Positions 1-5,546 of a DNA stretch of 7,684 nucleotides are shown here, in pieces; the first letter of the stretch is position 1, and each line of letters opens with the position of its first letter. The translations under genes and the position numbers were made by a program. Source of the DNA: Phycisphaerales bacterium (GTDB lineage: Bacteria > Planctomycetota > Phycisphaerae > SM23-33); NCBI GenBank assembly GCA_003153915.1, contig PMBX01000056.1:1-7684 (forward strand), read 5' to 3'. The notes under the pieces were generated by a model. It saw only the letters and a program-made list of their open reading frames with translations. It did not search any database and was not told the DNA's origin.

Positions 1-581
1 TAGCCCTCGCGTCCGCCCCAGAAGGTGTAGCCCTGGCCGCCCAGTTCCTTGGTGACTTCCAGCGCCTTGGATACCTGTGCGGCGGCGAAGGCGAAGGCGT
101 CGGCATTGGGGCTGGTTGCCGCGCCGTGCATGTAGCGCGGGTTGCCGAAGAGGTTTGCCGTGCCCCACAATAGGCGGATGCCGGTGCGGTCCTGCTCGGA
201 TTTGATGACCTTAACGACGGCATCGAGGTTGCGGTTGGTCGCCGCCAGCGTCTTACCCTCCGGCGCGACGTCGCGGTCGTGGAAGCAAAAATGCGGTACG
301 CCCAGTTTGGAGAAGAATTCAAATGCCGCGCGGATACGCCGGATAGCGTTGGCGATGCTGTCGGTGCCGTCGTCCCAGGGCATCAGGCGCGTCGGGCCGC
401 CGAAGGGATCAGCCCCACCGTTGCGGAAGGCATGCCAGAAGGCCACGCTGAAGCGGAAGTGCTCGGCCATCGTCTTGCCCTCGACCCGTTCGGAGGGGTT
501 GTAGTGCTTGAAGGACAACGGATTGGCGCTGCCCGGACCTTCGTACTTGACCTTCTTTATGCCCGCGAATGCCTCTGCCAT
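1..581 (-). CDS. xylA: Xylose isomerase, N-terminal part (cut by window edge)
   Basis: Xylose isomerase converts D-xylose to D-xylulose in the cytoplasm, using two divalent metal ions. Only the first 193 codons are present; the reading frame is open to the left edge and the family is usually about 440 residues. The translation starts MAEAFAGIKKVKYEG and contains FKHYNP (24-29), which is typical of the longer group II (E. coli-like) enzymes. The motif VPHFCFHDRD places the catalytic His at 101 and Asp at 104, the same numbering as E. coli XylA. LLWGTAN and, near the cut, LGGQGYTFWGGREG are also family signatures. The ATG at 581-579 follows AAGGAG with a spacing of about 7 nt. A promoter candidate lies at 647-674. 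The metal-ligand half of the protein lies outside the window, so integrity of the C-terminal part cannot be judged. Confidence 0.97.
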   Translation of the reverse strand, partial: MAEAFAGIKKVKYEGPGSANPLSFKHYNPSERVEGKTMAEHFRFSVAFWHAFRNGGADPFGGPTRLMPWDDGTDSIANAIRRIRAAFEFFSKLGVPHFCFHDRDVAPEGKTLAATNRNLDAVVKVIKSEQDRTGIRLLWGTANLFGNPRYMHGAATSPNADAFAFAAAQVSKALEVTKELGGQGYTFWGGREG

Positions 582-646
582 TGTCGGTCTCCTTGTATTT
601 TTATGTGCGTTTTTTGTGCGATGTGGCTTCCCGCAAGCCGGGCGAT

Positions 647-674
647 ATTGTACCAGCGGGCAAGACGGGGGCAA
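647..674 (-). promoter_or_regulatory. Candidate sigma-70-type promoter for xylA
   Basis: Read on the minus strand, TTGCCC (674-669) is followed after 16 nt by TACAAT (652-647). These match the -35 and -10 consensus at 4/6 and 5/6 positions. Transcription would start near 640, giving a leader of about 59 nt. That leader would begin with a small hairpin (GGCTT/AAGCC arms at 625-639), followed by an A-rich stretch leading into the ribosome binding site. The call rests on consensus matching only; planctomycete promoters are poorly defined. Confidence 0.4.
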
Positions 675-703
675 GCAAACGATGGAAGTGTAGTGGGGGG
701 GGA

Positions 704-739
704 AACGAAACCGCCGGGGGCTTGGGGGCGCCCCGGCGG
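704..739 (-). terminator. Rho-independent terminator of the PEP-CTERM gene
   Basis: Downstream of the stop codon at 772, the minus strand forms a 9-bp GC-only stem (CCGCCGGGG at 711-719 pairing with CCCCGGCGG at 731-739) with an 11-nt loop. On the minus strand the stem is followed by TTTCGTTT. The T-rich side lies only on this strand, so it would terminate the minus-strand gene at 772-1485 and separate it from xylA. The T tract is interrupted by C and G and followed by a run of eight C (695-702), so efficiency is uncertain. Confidence 0.6.
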
Positions 740-771
740 GAAGCGGAATATACGGTATGGCATCGTGAAGA

Positions 772-1485
772 TTACTTGTGTCGGCGGCGAGCGACCAGCA
801 CGAAGGTTCCGGCGATCAGCAGGGACATGGTGGCCGGTTCGGGAACCTGGCTGAAGGTCTGGTAGAACTCGCTGATGTGGGCGGTGGCGCCGACGGCTAT
901 GCTGCCGTTGGCGATGATGTCCTTGACCACCCAGGCATCCTTGAGGGCCTGGACGAAGACCTTGTGATCGATGGTCTTGAAATTGGCGTCGTTGATGTAA
1001 TAGGCGTACTCGTTGGCGACGGGGGTGGAGAAGGTCTTGGTGGGGTCGGCGCTGAAGACGTTCTCGCTGATGGAGGCCATGCCGCCCTTGTCGGCGCCGA
1101 TGGCGGTGGCGGTCAGCGTGTTATCGCTGATCAGCCAGGGGTTGTCGGCAGTGACGCGGAAGCCGATAGTCGTGTCGGCCAGGTCGCCGGTGGCCGCCGA
1201 CCATGGGCCGTTAAACCTCATGCCGTAGTCCCCGCCGATCTGCACGGCCGTGACGCTGATCGCCCCGGCCTGGGGGGCAAGGCCGTTGCCCTGGGCGGTG
1301 GATGTCACCCGCCACTCGGTGAAGGTCTTGTCGCCGATTTTGATGCCTCCGGCGTCCTTGATCTGCTGGATGGTGTAGGAAGTAGTCCCGTCGATCGGCG
1401 CGTTGATCACCGATATCACTGAGGCGGAAGCTGGCAGGCAAATCGAAAGCAACCCCAAAACGAGCGCGATCTTGAAGGCGGCCAT
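772..1485 (-). CDS. PEP-CTERM sorted exported protein, function unknown
   Basis: This 237-residue protein has a Sec signal peptide (FKIALVLGLLSICLPASA, cleavage likely near residue 21) and a typical C-terminal sorting tail: VPEPATM at 214-220, a hydrophobic segment at 221-232, and RRRHK at the end. Such tails are known to be recognised and cleaved by an exosortase (EpsH family), releasing or anchoring the protein at the surface or in exopolysaccharide; no exosortase lies in this window. The body (about 23-213) is rich in Ala, Thr, Gly, Asp and Ile and looks like a beta-rich extracellular domain. I recognise no catalytic motif and cannot assign a function. The ATG at 1485 follows AGGAGGAG with good spacing. 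The gene stands alone on the minus strand, between a terminator hairpin and a long folded upstream region behind a near-consensus promoter. Confidence 0.92.
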   Translation of the reverse strand: MAAFKIALVLGLLSICLPASASVISVINAPIDGTTSYTIQQIKDAGGIKIGDKTFTEWRVTSTAQGNGLAPQAGAISVTAVQIGGDYGMRFNGPWSAATGDLADTTIGFRVTADNPWLISDNTLTATAIGADKGGMASISENVFSADPTKTFSTPVANEYAYYINDANFKTIDHKVFVQALKDAWVVKDIIANGSIAVGATAHISEFYQTFSQVPEPATMSLLIAGTFVLVARRRHK

Positions 1486-1499
1486 AGCCGTCTCCTCCT

Positions 1500-1518
1500 G
1501 TAGGCCTGAGCGGCCTAC
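1500..1518 (-). promoter_or_regulatory. Hairpin abutting the Shine-Dalgarno of the PEP-CTERM gene
   Basis: GTAGGCC (1500-1506) and GGCCTAC (1512-1518) form a perfect 7-bp stem; the loop on the minus strand reads GCTCA. The base right after the stem on the minus strand starts AGGAGGAG, the ribosome binding site of the gene starting at 1485. A stem this close to the ribosome landing site could affect translation. There is no T tract after it, so it is not a terminator of the usual kind. Confidence 0.55.
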
Positions 1519-1521
1519 GTC

Positions 1522-1620
1522 TGGGGCGAAACAGGGGTATCGAAAGGCTCAAATTTGGAACGAGGGCGGATAAAGCCGCGCTTGATTTAGATGAGCCTTC
1601 GTACTCTCCTGTTTCGCCCA
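1522..1620. repeat. Imperfect inverted repeat with arms of about 30 bp
   Basis: The left arm (1522-1551) and right arm (1592-1620) are near-complementary: 12 pairs GGGCGAAACAGG/CCTGTTTCGCCC, a small internal loop, 3 pairs, a bulge, then CGAA-GGCTCA/TGAGCCTTTCG with one bulged base. The 40-nt centre holds a short GCGG/CCGC hairpin. As RNA it would be the dominant element of the leader of the PEP-CTERM gene. As DNA it could instead be the remnant of a small inverted-repeat element; the flanks share only GTC, which is too short to count as a target duplication. Confidence 0.7.
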
Positions 1621-1727
1621 GTCCAGCGGCGCCTGAGCGTTTGACGCCGTTTACGGCTCCGCGCCCCTGAGCGGAAGCACGGATTTCCTGGGGTTCTCCT
1701 CAAAACCCCAAGAACCGGACAGCCCTA

Positions 1728-1756
1728 TTGCGGGCTGCCTTGTCTAGTAATACTAT
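1728..1756 (+). promoter_or_regulatory. Weak promoter candidate for the MFS transporter gene
   Basis: TTGCGG (1728-1733), 17 nt, then TACTAT (1751-1756) is a poor but correctly spaced promoter-like pair on the plus strand. Its -10 box overlaps the -10 box of the minus-strand promoter at 1750-1755. If both are real, RNA polymerase could not occupy both at once. The -35 box matches only 3/6 bases, so the true promoter may be elsewhere between 1757 and 1900. Confidence 0.2.
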
Positions 1757-1778
1757 CGGTTCAATCCCGAAATGTCAA
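1750..1778 (-). promoter_or_regulatory. Sigma-70-type promoter for the PEP-CTERM gene
   Basis: On the minus strand a perfect -35 box TTGACA (1778-1773) is separated by exactly 17 nt from TAGTAT (1755-1750), a 4/6 match to the -10 consensus. Transcription would begin near 1743, about 258 nt before the start codon at 1485. This is the best-matching promoter of this type in the window. It lies in the leader side of the divergent transporter gene, so the two genes share this intergenic region. Confidence 0.55.
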
Positions 1779-1902
1779 GTAGGACGAACAAAGAATTCTA
1801 ACACTGCCGGTAGAGTCTGTCATGTCTATGAATCGGTCGACCCGGTATGCTCTTGCGCCAATCGGGCATCCGGCTTTTGGAATCAGGAATCCGTATCCAT
1901 AC

Positions 1903-1908
1903 AGGAGG
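1903..1908 (+). promoter_or_regulatory. Ribosome binding site that sets the MFS start
   Basis: AGGAGG lies 8 nt before the GTG at 1917. It decides the start: the frame is open back to an ATG at 1728, but the 63 extra codons that start would add are polar, contain several Cys and do not look like the start of an MFS protein. No comparable site was seen ahead of 1728. Confidence 0.85.
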
Positions 1909-1916
1909 TAGCCGCC

Positions 1917-3245
1917 GTGGCGAGCGACGAATGTGACAGCAAGAACGTGGAGGCGTCGGCGAAGTCGTCGGTCCCCGCAAGGCGTGGTTATCGCATTCCC
2001 AAGCGATACTTCATGGTCTTGGGGATGTTTCTGCTGGCCGTGCTGCTGTACGTGGATCGCGCGTGCATCTCGTCAAGCAAGGCAAGCATCGTCGCCGAGC
2101 TTGGTCTGACGGACAAGCAGATGGGCTGGATATTCTCGATCTTCGCGCTGAGCTACGCGCTGTTCCAGCTTCCCACCGGTATTCTTTCCGACCGTTTCGG
2201 ACCGCGGTTGATCTTGAGCGGCGTGGTGACTTTCTGGTCGATCTTCACGGCCTTGACGGGCTTGGCCCGCGGCTTCATATCCATGCTGGCATATCGCTTT
2301 TTGTTCGGGGCCGGAGAAGCTGGAGCTTATCCCGGATGCGCGCGGGCGGTCTATTCCTGGATACCCATGTCGGAGCGAGGGGCCGTGCAGGGAGTGACGT
2401 TTTCGGGCGGGCGATTCGGCTTGGCATTTGCGCTGCCGGTGGTAGCGTGGATGGTGAGCAGGTTCGGCTGGCGGACCTGTTTCCTGGTTCTGGGACTCAT
2501 CGGCATCGCCTGGGCCGTCTTCTGGTATTTCTGGTTCCGAAACACTCCTGAAACGCATCCTCGCATCTCGGCGGCCGAGAAGGACCACATCTGCCGGACG
2601 CGCCAAGAGGCGTCGGCGACCGCCTCTGACGAACCGAGATTGACCGCCGGGCGGCTTTTCGGCTCGGGCACCGTCTGGCTGTTGATGTGGCAGTATTTTT
2701 GCTGCAACTTCACGTTCTTCTTCTGCTTGTCCTGGCTGTTCCCCTATTTTCAGAGCCGTTTCAAGCTGGAGATGGCACAGACGGGATTCTACGTCATGCT
2801 GCCACCGCTGGCCGGGGCTTTCGGCAATTGGGCGGCCGGGGGCCTCATCGACTGGATCTACCGCCGGGGCCGGTGGAATTTGTCCCGTCAAGCCCCCGCC
2901 ATTGCGGGGCTTGCTCTCTCGGCGGGCGGGCTGATCGCCAGCGTGTTCATGACGACTCCGCTGGCCTCCATTGCCTTCCTTTCCATCGCCATCTTTGGCG
3001 CGGACATGACCCTGGCGCCATCCTGGACCGTCTGCATCGACATTGGGCGGCGAAATTCCGGGACCGTATCGAGCACGATGAACATGGCCGGCAACTTCGG
3101 CTCCTTCGTAACGTCCCTGGCGTTTCCATATCTGTTGGCGTGGACCGGAACGAACAACACTTTTTTCATCGTCGGCGCCGTGCTTAACGTAACGGCGATA
3201 GCGGCCTGGTTGTTCACTCGTTCCGATCGCCATCTGGGGGAATAA
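1917..3245 (+). CDS. MFS transporter, sugar-acid (anion:cation symporter) type
   Basis: This is an inner-membrane symporter of 442 residues from the GTG start. About 30 polar residues precede the first membrane segment (FMVLGMFLLAVLLYV, 32-46), which runs into DRACIS. The Asp47-Arg48 pair corresponds to the Asp-Arg that serves substrate binding and proton coupling in the galactonate transporter DgoT. LTDKQMGWIFSIFALSYALF (64-83) and the motif A loop GILSDRFGPR (88-97) follow, then RFLFGAGEAGAYPG (127-140), a strong signature of the hexuronate/galactonate/glucarate transporter group. A hydrophilic loop near 209-245 separates the two six-helix halves, and further membrane segments run to the C-terminus. 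Substrate is inferred as a sugar acid, but the related tartrate/phthalate branches cannot be excluded. The gene stands alone, converging on the glycosidase gene at 3342. Confidence 0.93.
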   Translation: MASDECDSKNVEASAKSSVPARRGYRIPKRYFMVLGMFLLAVLLYVDRACISSSKASIVAELGLTDKQMGWIFSIFALSYALFQLPTGILSDRFGPRLILSGVVTFWSIFTALTGLARGFISMLAYRFLFGAGEAGAYPGCARAVYSWIPMSERGAVQGVTFSGGRFGLAFALPVVAWMVSRFGWRTCFLVLGLIGIAWAVFWYFWFRNTPETHPRISAAEKDHICRTRQEASATASDEPRLTAGRLFGSGTVWLLMWQYFCCNFTFFFCLSWLFPYFQSRFKLEMAQTGFYVMLPPLAGAFGNWAAGGLIDWIYRRGRWNLSRQAPAIAGLALSAGGLIASVFMTTPLASIAFLSIAIFGADMTLAPSWTVCIDIGRRNSGTVSSTMNMAGNFGSFVTSLAFPYLLAWTGTNNTFFIVGAVLNVTAIAAWLFTRSDRHLGE

Positions 3246-3277
3246 TCGTCAATCCTGCTCGTTCGTGTGGGCAGGTG

Positions 3278-3303
3278 TTCCAGCTTGCGCGCAGAGCTTG
3301 GAA
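3278..3303. terminator. Hairpin between convergent genes, possible bidirectional terminator
   Basis: TTCCAGCT (3278-3285) pairs with AGCTTGGAA (3295-3303) with one bulged base and a 9-nt GC-rich loop. It sits in the 96-bp gap between two convergent stop codons (3245 and 3342), where terminators are expected. Neither side has a clear T tract, so this may be only a weak or Rho-assisted site. Confidence 0.35.
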
Positions 3304-3341
3304 GGCCCTTGCCGCCGAACGGTGATCTCGCTTGCGACGGA

Positions 3342-5051
3342 CTACCGCCGTTCCACCTTGATGTAAACGGCGCAGGGCTGGGTCTTATCCGGCAGGGGGT
3401 TTGTCAGGGCCGTCTTGGCCTTGCAGTCCTGGATGGAGACCTGGACCGTCTTGCCGGTGAAGATGTCCGTCCACGCGCAGCGGACTTGGGCTTTCTGTGG
3501 CACCGTGGACAGGTCCACGGACTCTCCACCGCCCTCAGGCAGGAATATGAAATACTGTCGGCCCGGCTCGGCCAGACACATGCCGCGCTCGACGAGACCG
3601 TTGTTTGGCGCCATGGGCCCCAGGTCCATCATGTTCAAGAGGTCTCGCAGGTACCGATATCGCCGCCAGCTCTCCGGTTCCGGGCTGAACTTGACCAGGT
3701 TCCAGGAGGTGTTGTTGTAGTAATAGTTGGCATGGCCCCCGCCGGCGTAGATGGCATAGGTCCATATCAACATGTCCTGCCAGGGTCGAACATGGCCATT
3801 GTCGATGGTCCTGATAGGCTCCACCCCGCGTTCGTAGCCGAACTCGACGTTGACGTAAGGCTTGTCCAGGGCGCCAAGGCGGCGAATAGTGTCCCTGTTG
3901 TACTTCAGGGCGCTCTCGATGACGGCCTGATGCTCGTACTCGCCCGATAAGTGCCTCTGGTCGCTGACGTAATCGCAGACGGCGTCCACCGGATTGACCT
4001 GTCCGCCGGGGTCGTGGGCTATGACAAGGTGCTTGTAGGCGTCGTTCTTGCGGATCAGGTCGATCCGACCGAGAGCATAAGTGTGGTTGGGGTCGCCCTT
4101 AAGCAGCCGGAACGTCTCCTTGCTGACGTCCCAGACGATGTTCCCGTAGGCCTGGTAACGGGCCACGACGTAACGCCAAAAATCGTCATCCTGCCAACTA
4201 TTGTGTTCGGGCCATCTCACCCCCTTGTTCTGCACCTGGATCATCAGGTCCACCGCGATCCCGCGCTCGTGCAACGCGGCGATAGCTCCGTCGAAGTCCT
4301 TAAAGAAGTCCACATTGAGCACGGCGAAGTCGGGCTTCTCGTTGGTTCCACCGAAGCAATACATGTCCGGGGGAGTGAGTGCGTAAGGTTCCACCGGGTC
4401 GCTGAAGTTCCTGTAGGCATAAAGGTTTGAGACCAGGTAGTTGAAGCCTCGCTCCACCAGCAGGTCCATCGCGGGCGAGAAACGGTTGTCCTTGCGATCC
4501 ACGGGTTTGCCCTTGGGCTGGCCGAGACGCTGGTGGAAGGCCGCCAGCCAGTCCAACTCAAATCCCAACGGGACAAAAGCCGTGCCGTCGGACCAGATGA
4601 ACCGGTGCTTGTAGCGTGAATCGACGCGGATTCCACCGTGCACCGCGTGGTTGGTGTTGAGCACGCATTGGAAGGCGGGCAGCTTGATCCCGTTCAACAA
4701 CGGGTCGTCGCTGACCGTCACGCCCTTCCAGCACCCCAGCGCCGTTGGGGAGAACCGTATTTTCCAGGTCTTTCCACCGTCATAGAAGCCCGGCAGGCCG
4801 GCAATCTGCATGCCGGATTCGTGTGTGAAGGTGGCTGATAGATTGACACGGAAGGGATTCTCGTGGGCGGTGCCGCTGGTGAGTTCGAAATCGTGTACGT
4901 GGTAAAGCTGGACGGCGTTCAAGTCCGCCTGGCCGGCTGACGAAGACGAGCAGCCGGGTGTGAGGCAAAACCAAGCCGCCGCCCACATTGCCGTCAAGAC
5001 AAGCAGCGCCTTCCGCGACGGGACTTCTTGAGATTCTTTCATGGCACGCAT
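3342..5051 (-). CDS. Secreted lipoprotein glycoside hydrolase (DUF5060/DUF4038-like)
   Basis: This 569-residue protein is probably a surface carbohydrate hydrolase. A hydrophobic signal segment (15-30) ends in LTPGC with Cys34 as the likely lipidated residue, followed by SSSSAG. Residues about 48-130 resemble the Ig-like DUF5060 domain (FYDGGKTWKIRF at 89-100). From about 139, HGGIRVDSRYKHRF and DGTAFVPLGFELDWL mark the start of a TIM barrel like DUF4038/apiosidase-type enzymes. NIVWDVSKE puts a candidate acid/base Glu at 312, and KPYVNVEFGYE a candidate nucleophile Glu at 403. Residues about 486-569 (YFIFLPEGG, then FTGKTV) resemble the C-terminal 'putative collagen-binding' beta domain common in these enzymes. 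The ATG at 5051 is preferred because AAAGGA precedes it; an internal ATG at 5042 lacks this. Domain names are from memory, the substrate is unknown, and the catalytic residues are inferred by position. Confidence 0.8.
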   Translation of the reverse strand: MRAMKESQEVPSRKALLVLTAMWAAAWFCLTPGCSSSSAGQADLNAVQLYHVHDFELTSGTAHENPFRVNLSATFTHESGMQIAGLPGFYDGGKTWKIRFSPTALGCWKGVTVSDDPLLNGIKLPAFQCVLNTNHAVHGGIRVDSRYKHRFIWSDGTAFVPLGFELDWLAAFHQRLGQPKGKPVDRKDNRFSPAMDLLVERGFNYLVSNLYAYRNFSDPVEPYALTPPDMYCFGGTNEKPDFAVLNVDFFKDFDGAIAALHERGIAVDLMIQVQNKGVRWPEHNSWQDDDFWRYVVARYQAYGNIVWDVSKETFRLLKGDPNHTYALGRIDLIRKNDAYKHLVIAHDPGGQVNPVDAVCDYVSDQRHLSGEYEHQAVIESALKYNRDTIRRLGALDKPYVNVEFGYERGVEPIRTIDNGHVRPWQDMLIWTYAIYAGGGHANYYYNNTSWNLVKFSPEPESWRRYRYLRDLLNMMDLGPMAPNNGLVERGMCLAEPGRQYFIFLPEGGGESVDLSTVPQKAQVRCAWTDIFTGKTVQVSIQDCKAKTALTNPLPDKTQPCAVYIKVERR

Positions 5052-5091
5052 CGTAGATCCTTTGTGACGGCGTGTTCCGAGGTTAGTCCAA

Positions 5092-5149
5092 GGTGACAGC
5101 CTTACACAACGGCGAGCAACCTGCCCGGAAGGTCGGCCCGGCCGTCACC
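5092..5149 (-). promoter_or_regulatory. Leader stem-loop of the glycosidase gene
   Basis: GGTGACAGCC (5092-5101) and GGCCGTCACC (5140-5149) form a 10-bp stem with one mismatch and a 38-nt loop, which holds a smaller ACCT/AGGT hairpin. It lies between the predicted start of transcription near 5199 and the start codon at 5051, so it would be part of the 5' leader. No T tract follows it on the minus strand. A related GTGACGGC sequence occurs again at 5074-5081. The function is unknown. Confidence 0.4.
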
Positions 5150-5205
5150 ACCGCCGGGAAAACCATCCGCCCGATTCGCCATCGACGATAACCCAGCCTG
5201 GGAGG

Positions 5206-5234
5206 AGTATATTCCTATCCCATTGCACGAACAA
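5206..5234 (-). promoter_or_regulatory. Candidate sigma-70-type promoter for the glycosidase gene
   Basis: On the minus strand TTGTTC (5234-5229) is followed after 17 nt by TATACT (5211-5206), a 5/6 match to the -10 box. Transcription would begin near 5199, leaving a leader of about 148 nt with the stem-loop at 5092-5149. The -35 box is weak, so an activator might be needed. Confidence 0.45.
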
Positions 5235-5269
5235 CCCCATAAGGGACCTTGCGGCCCCGGAAGGGACTT

Positions 5270-5457
5270 TCTGTGCACAATTACTTACTCGGAGTACATA
5301 GCTTCTGCACCTGTGACTTTCACAGGACCAAGCGACAATTGTGAATCCAATTGAGAAGAATAGTTACAAGAATGTCGTATTATCCGAACAGGTTCCTTTG
5401 GATGCATAAAGGCATAGTTCCTTGTATAAGCGTAAGTTATAAAATTATTATCGCCTT
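5270..5457. other. AT-rich non-coding island between divergent genes
   Basis: This part of the 495-bp gap between the glycosidase and amt genes is clearly richer in A and T than the rest of the window, for example around 5430-5450. I see no credible gene in it. It holds the palindrome CCTGTGA-CTT-TCACAGG (5310-5326), two CAATTG elements (5336-5341 and 5348-5353), a repeated GTTCCTT (5392-5398 and 5417-5423), and CCTTT/AAAGG flanking ATGCAT (5402-5407). This is the look of a regulatory region upstream of the sigma-54-like promoter at 5458, where enhancer-binding proteins usually bind, but no full NtrC site was found. Confidence 0.4.
5310..5326. promoter_or_regulatory. Palindromic operator-like site
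   Basis: CCTGTGA and TCACAGG are perfect 7-bp arms separated by CTT. The half-site TGTGA is the one used by CRP/FNR-family regulators, but those sites have a 6-bp spacer and this one has 3, so the regulator is unknown. It lies about 148 bp upstream of the sigma-54-like promoter and about 76 bp upstream of the -35 box of the glycosidase gene, so it could serve either gene. Confidence 0.35.
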
Positions 5458-5473
5458 TGGCATTGGCTGTGCT
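5458..5473 (+). promoter_or_regulatory. Candidate sigma-54 promoter for the amt-PII-glnA cluster
   Basis: TGGCATTGGCTGTGCT has the invariant GG (5459-5460) and GC (5471-5472) exactly 10 nt apart, and matches TGGCA and TGCT of the sigma-54 consensus TGGCACG-N4-TTGCW. Transcription would start near 5484, 63 nt before the ATG of amt. Nitrogen genes such as glnK-amtB are classic sigma-54/NtrC targets in Proteobacteria. Whether this organism uses that scheme is not shown, and no paired NtrC sites were seen upstream. Confidence 0.45.
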
Positions 5474-5495
5474 TATGAACCGTTGTCGCCCGTGT

Positions 5496-5523
5496 GATAT
5501 CGGGGCGCCGGGTTCCCGGTATC
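5496..5523 (+). promoter_or_regulatory. Hairpin in the amt leader
   Basis: GATATCGG (5496-5503) pairs with CCGGTATC (5516-5523), 8 pairs including one G-U, with a 12-nt GC-rich loop that itself contains CCGGG. It ends 13 nt before the AGGAG ribosome binding site of amt (5537-5541). There is no T tract. It may only stabilise the message. Confidence 0.3.
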
Positions 5524-5546
5524 TTGCATAAAGACGAGGAGAGCCA

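Larger units (their letters stand above)
1486..1743 (-). promoter_or_regulatory. Long structured 5' leader of the PEP-CTERM gene (candidate cis-regulatory RNA)
   Basis: Between the predicted start of transcription (near 1743) and the ATG at 1485, the minus-strand RNA folds almost throughout by eye. In 5' to 3' order: CAGCCC/GGGCTG with a 6-nt loop (1737-1720); TGGGGTT/AACCCCA with an 8-nt loop, extendable outward (about 1715-1681); two small hairpins whose loops end in CGCTCA, one between 1678 and 1661 and one between 1650 and 1627; a hairpin of about 25 bp (1620-1522); and a perfect 7-bp hairpin GTAGGCC/GGCCTAC (1518-1500) that directly abuts the Shine-Dalgarno. No coding potential is apparent on the minus strand. 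I compared it by eye with glycine, c-di-GMP-I, TPP, cobalamin, lysine, tetrahydrofolate and Moco motifs and found no full match. Regulation through this leader is inferred from structure and position only. Confidence 0.5.

Noticed and set aside
695..702. Run of eight G as a possible sequence error or quadruplex
   Set aside because: It lies in non-coding sequence just past a terminator hairpin and changes no gene; a single G run does not make a quadruplex and there is no evidence of an error.
142..854. Plus-strand open frames opposite xylA
   Set aside because: The minus strand encodes an unmistakable xylose isomerase; the plus-strand frames have atypical composition and no convincing ribosome binding site.
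1486..1743. Glycine or c-di-GMP-I riboswitch in the PEP-CTERM leader
   Set aside because: The minus strand has CTCAGG followed by GGAC, as in the 3' side of a glycine aptamer, but CCGAAGG-type core elements are missing in the needed order. The c-di-GMP-I core with GGGCAAACC and GACGCAAAGCC is also absent.
2073..3233. 386-codon minus-strand open frame opposite the MFS gene
   Set aside because: It is very rich in Arg, Pro, Gly and Glu with no domain signature and lies exactly over a clear membrane transporter. GC-rich coding DNA often leaves such antisense frames.
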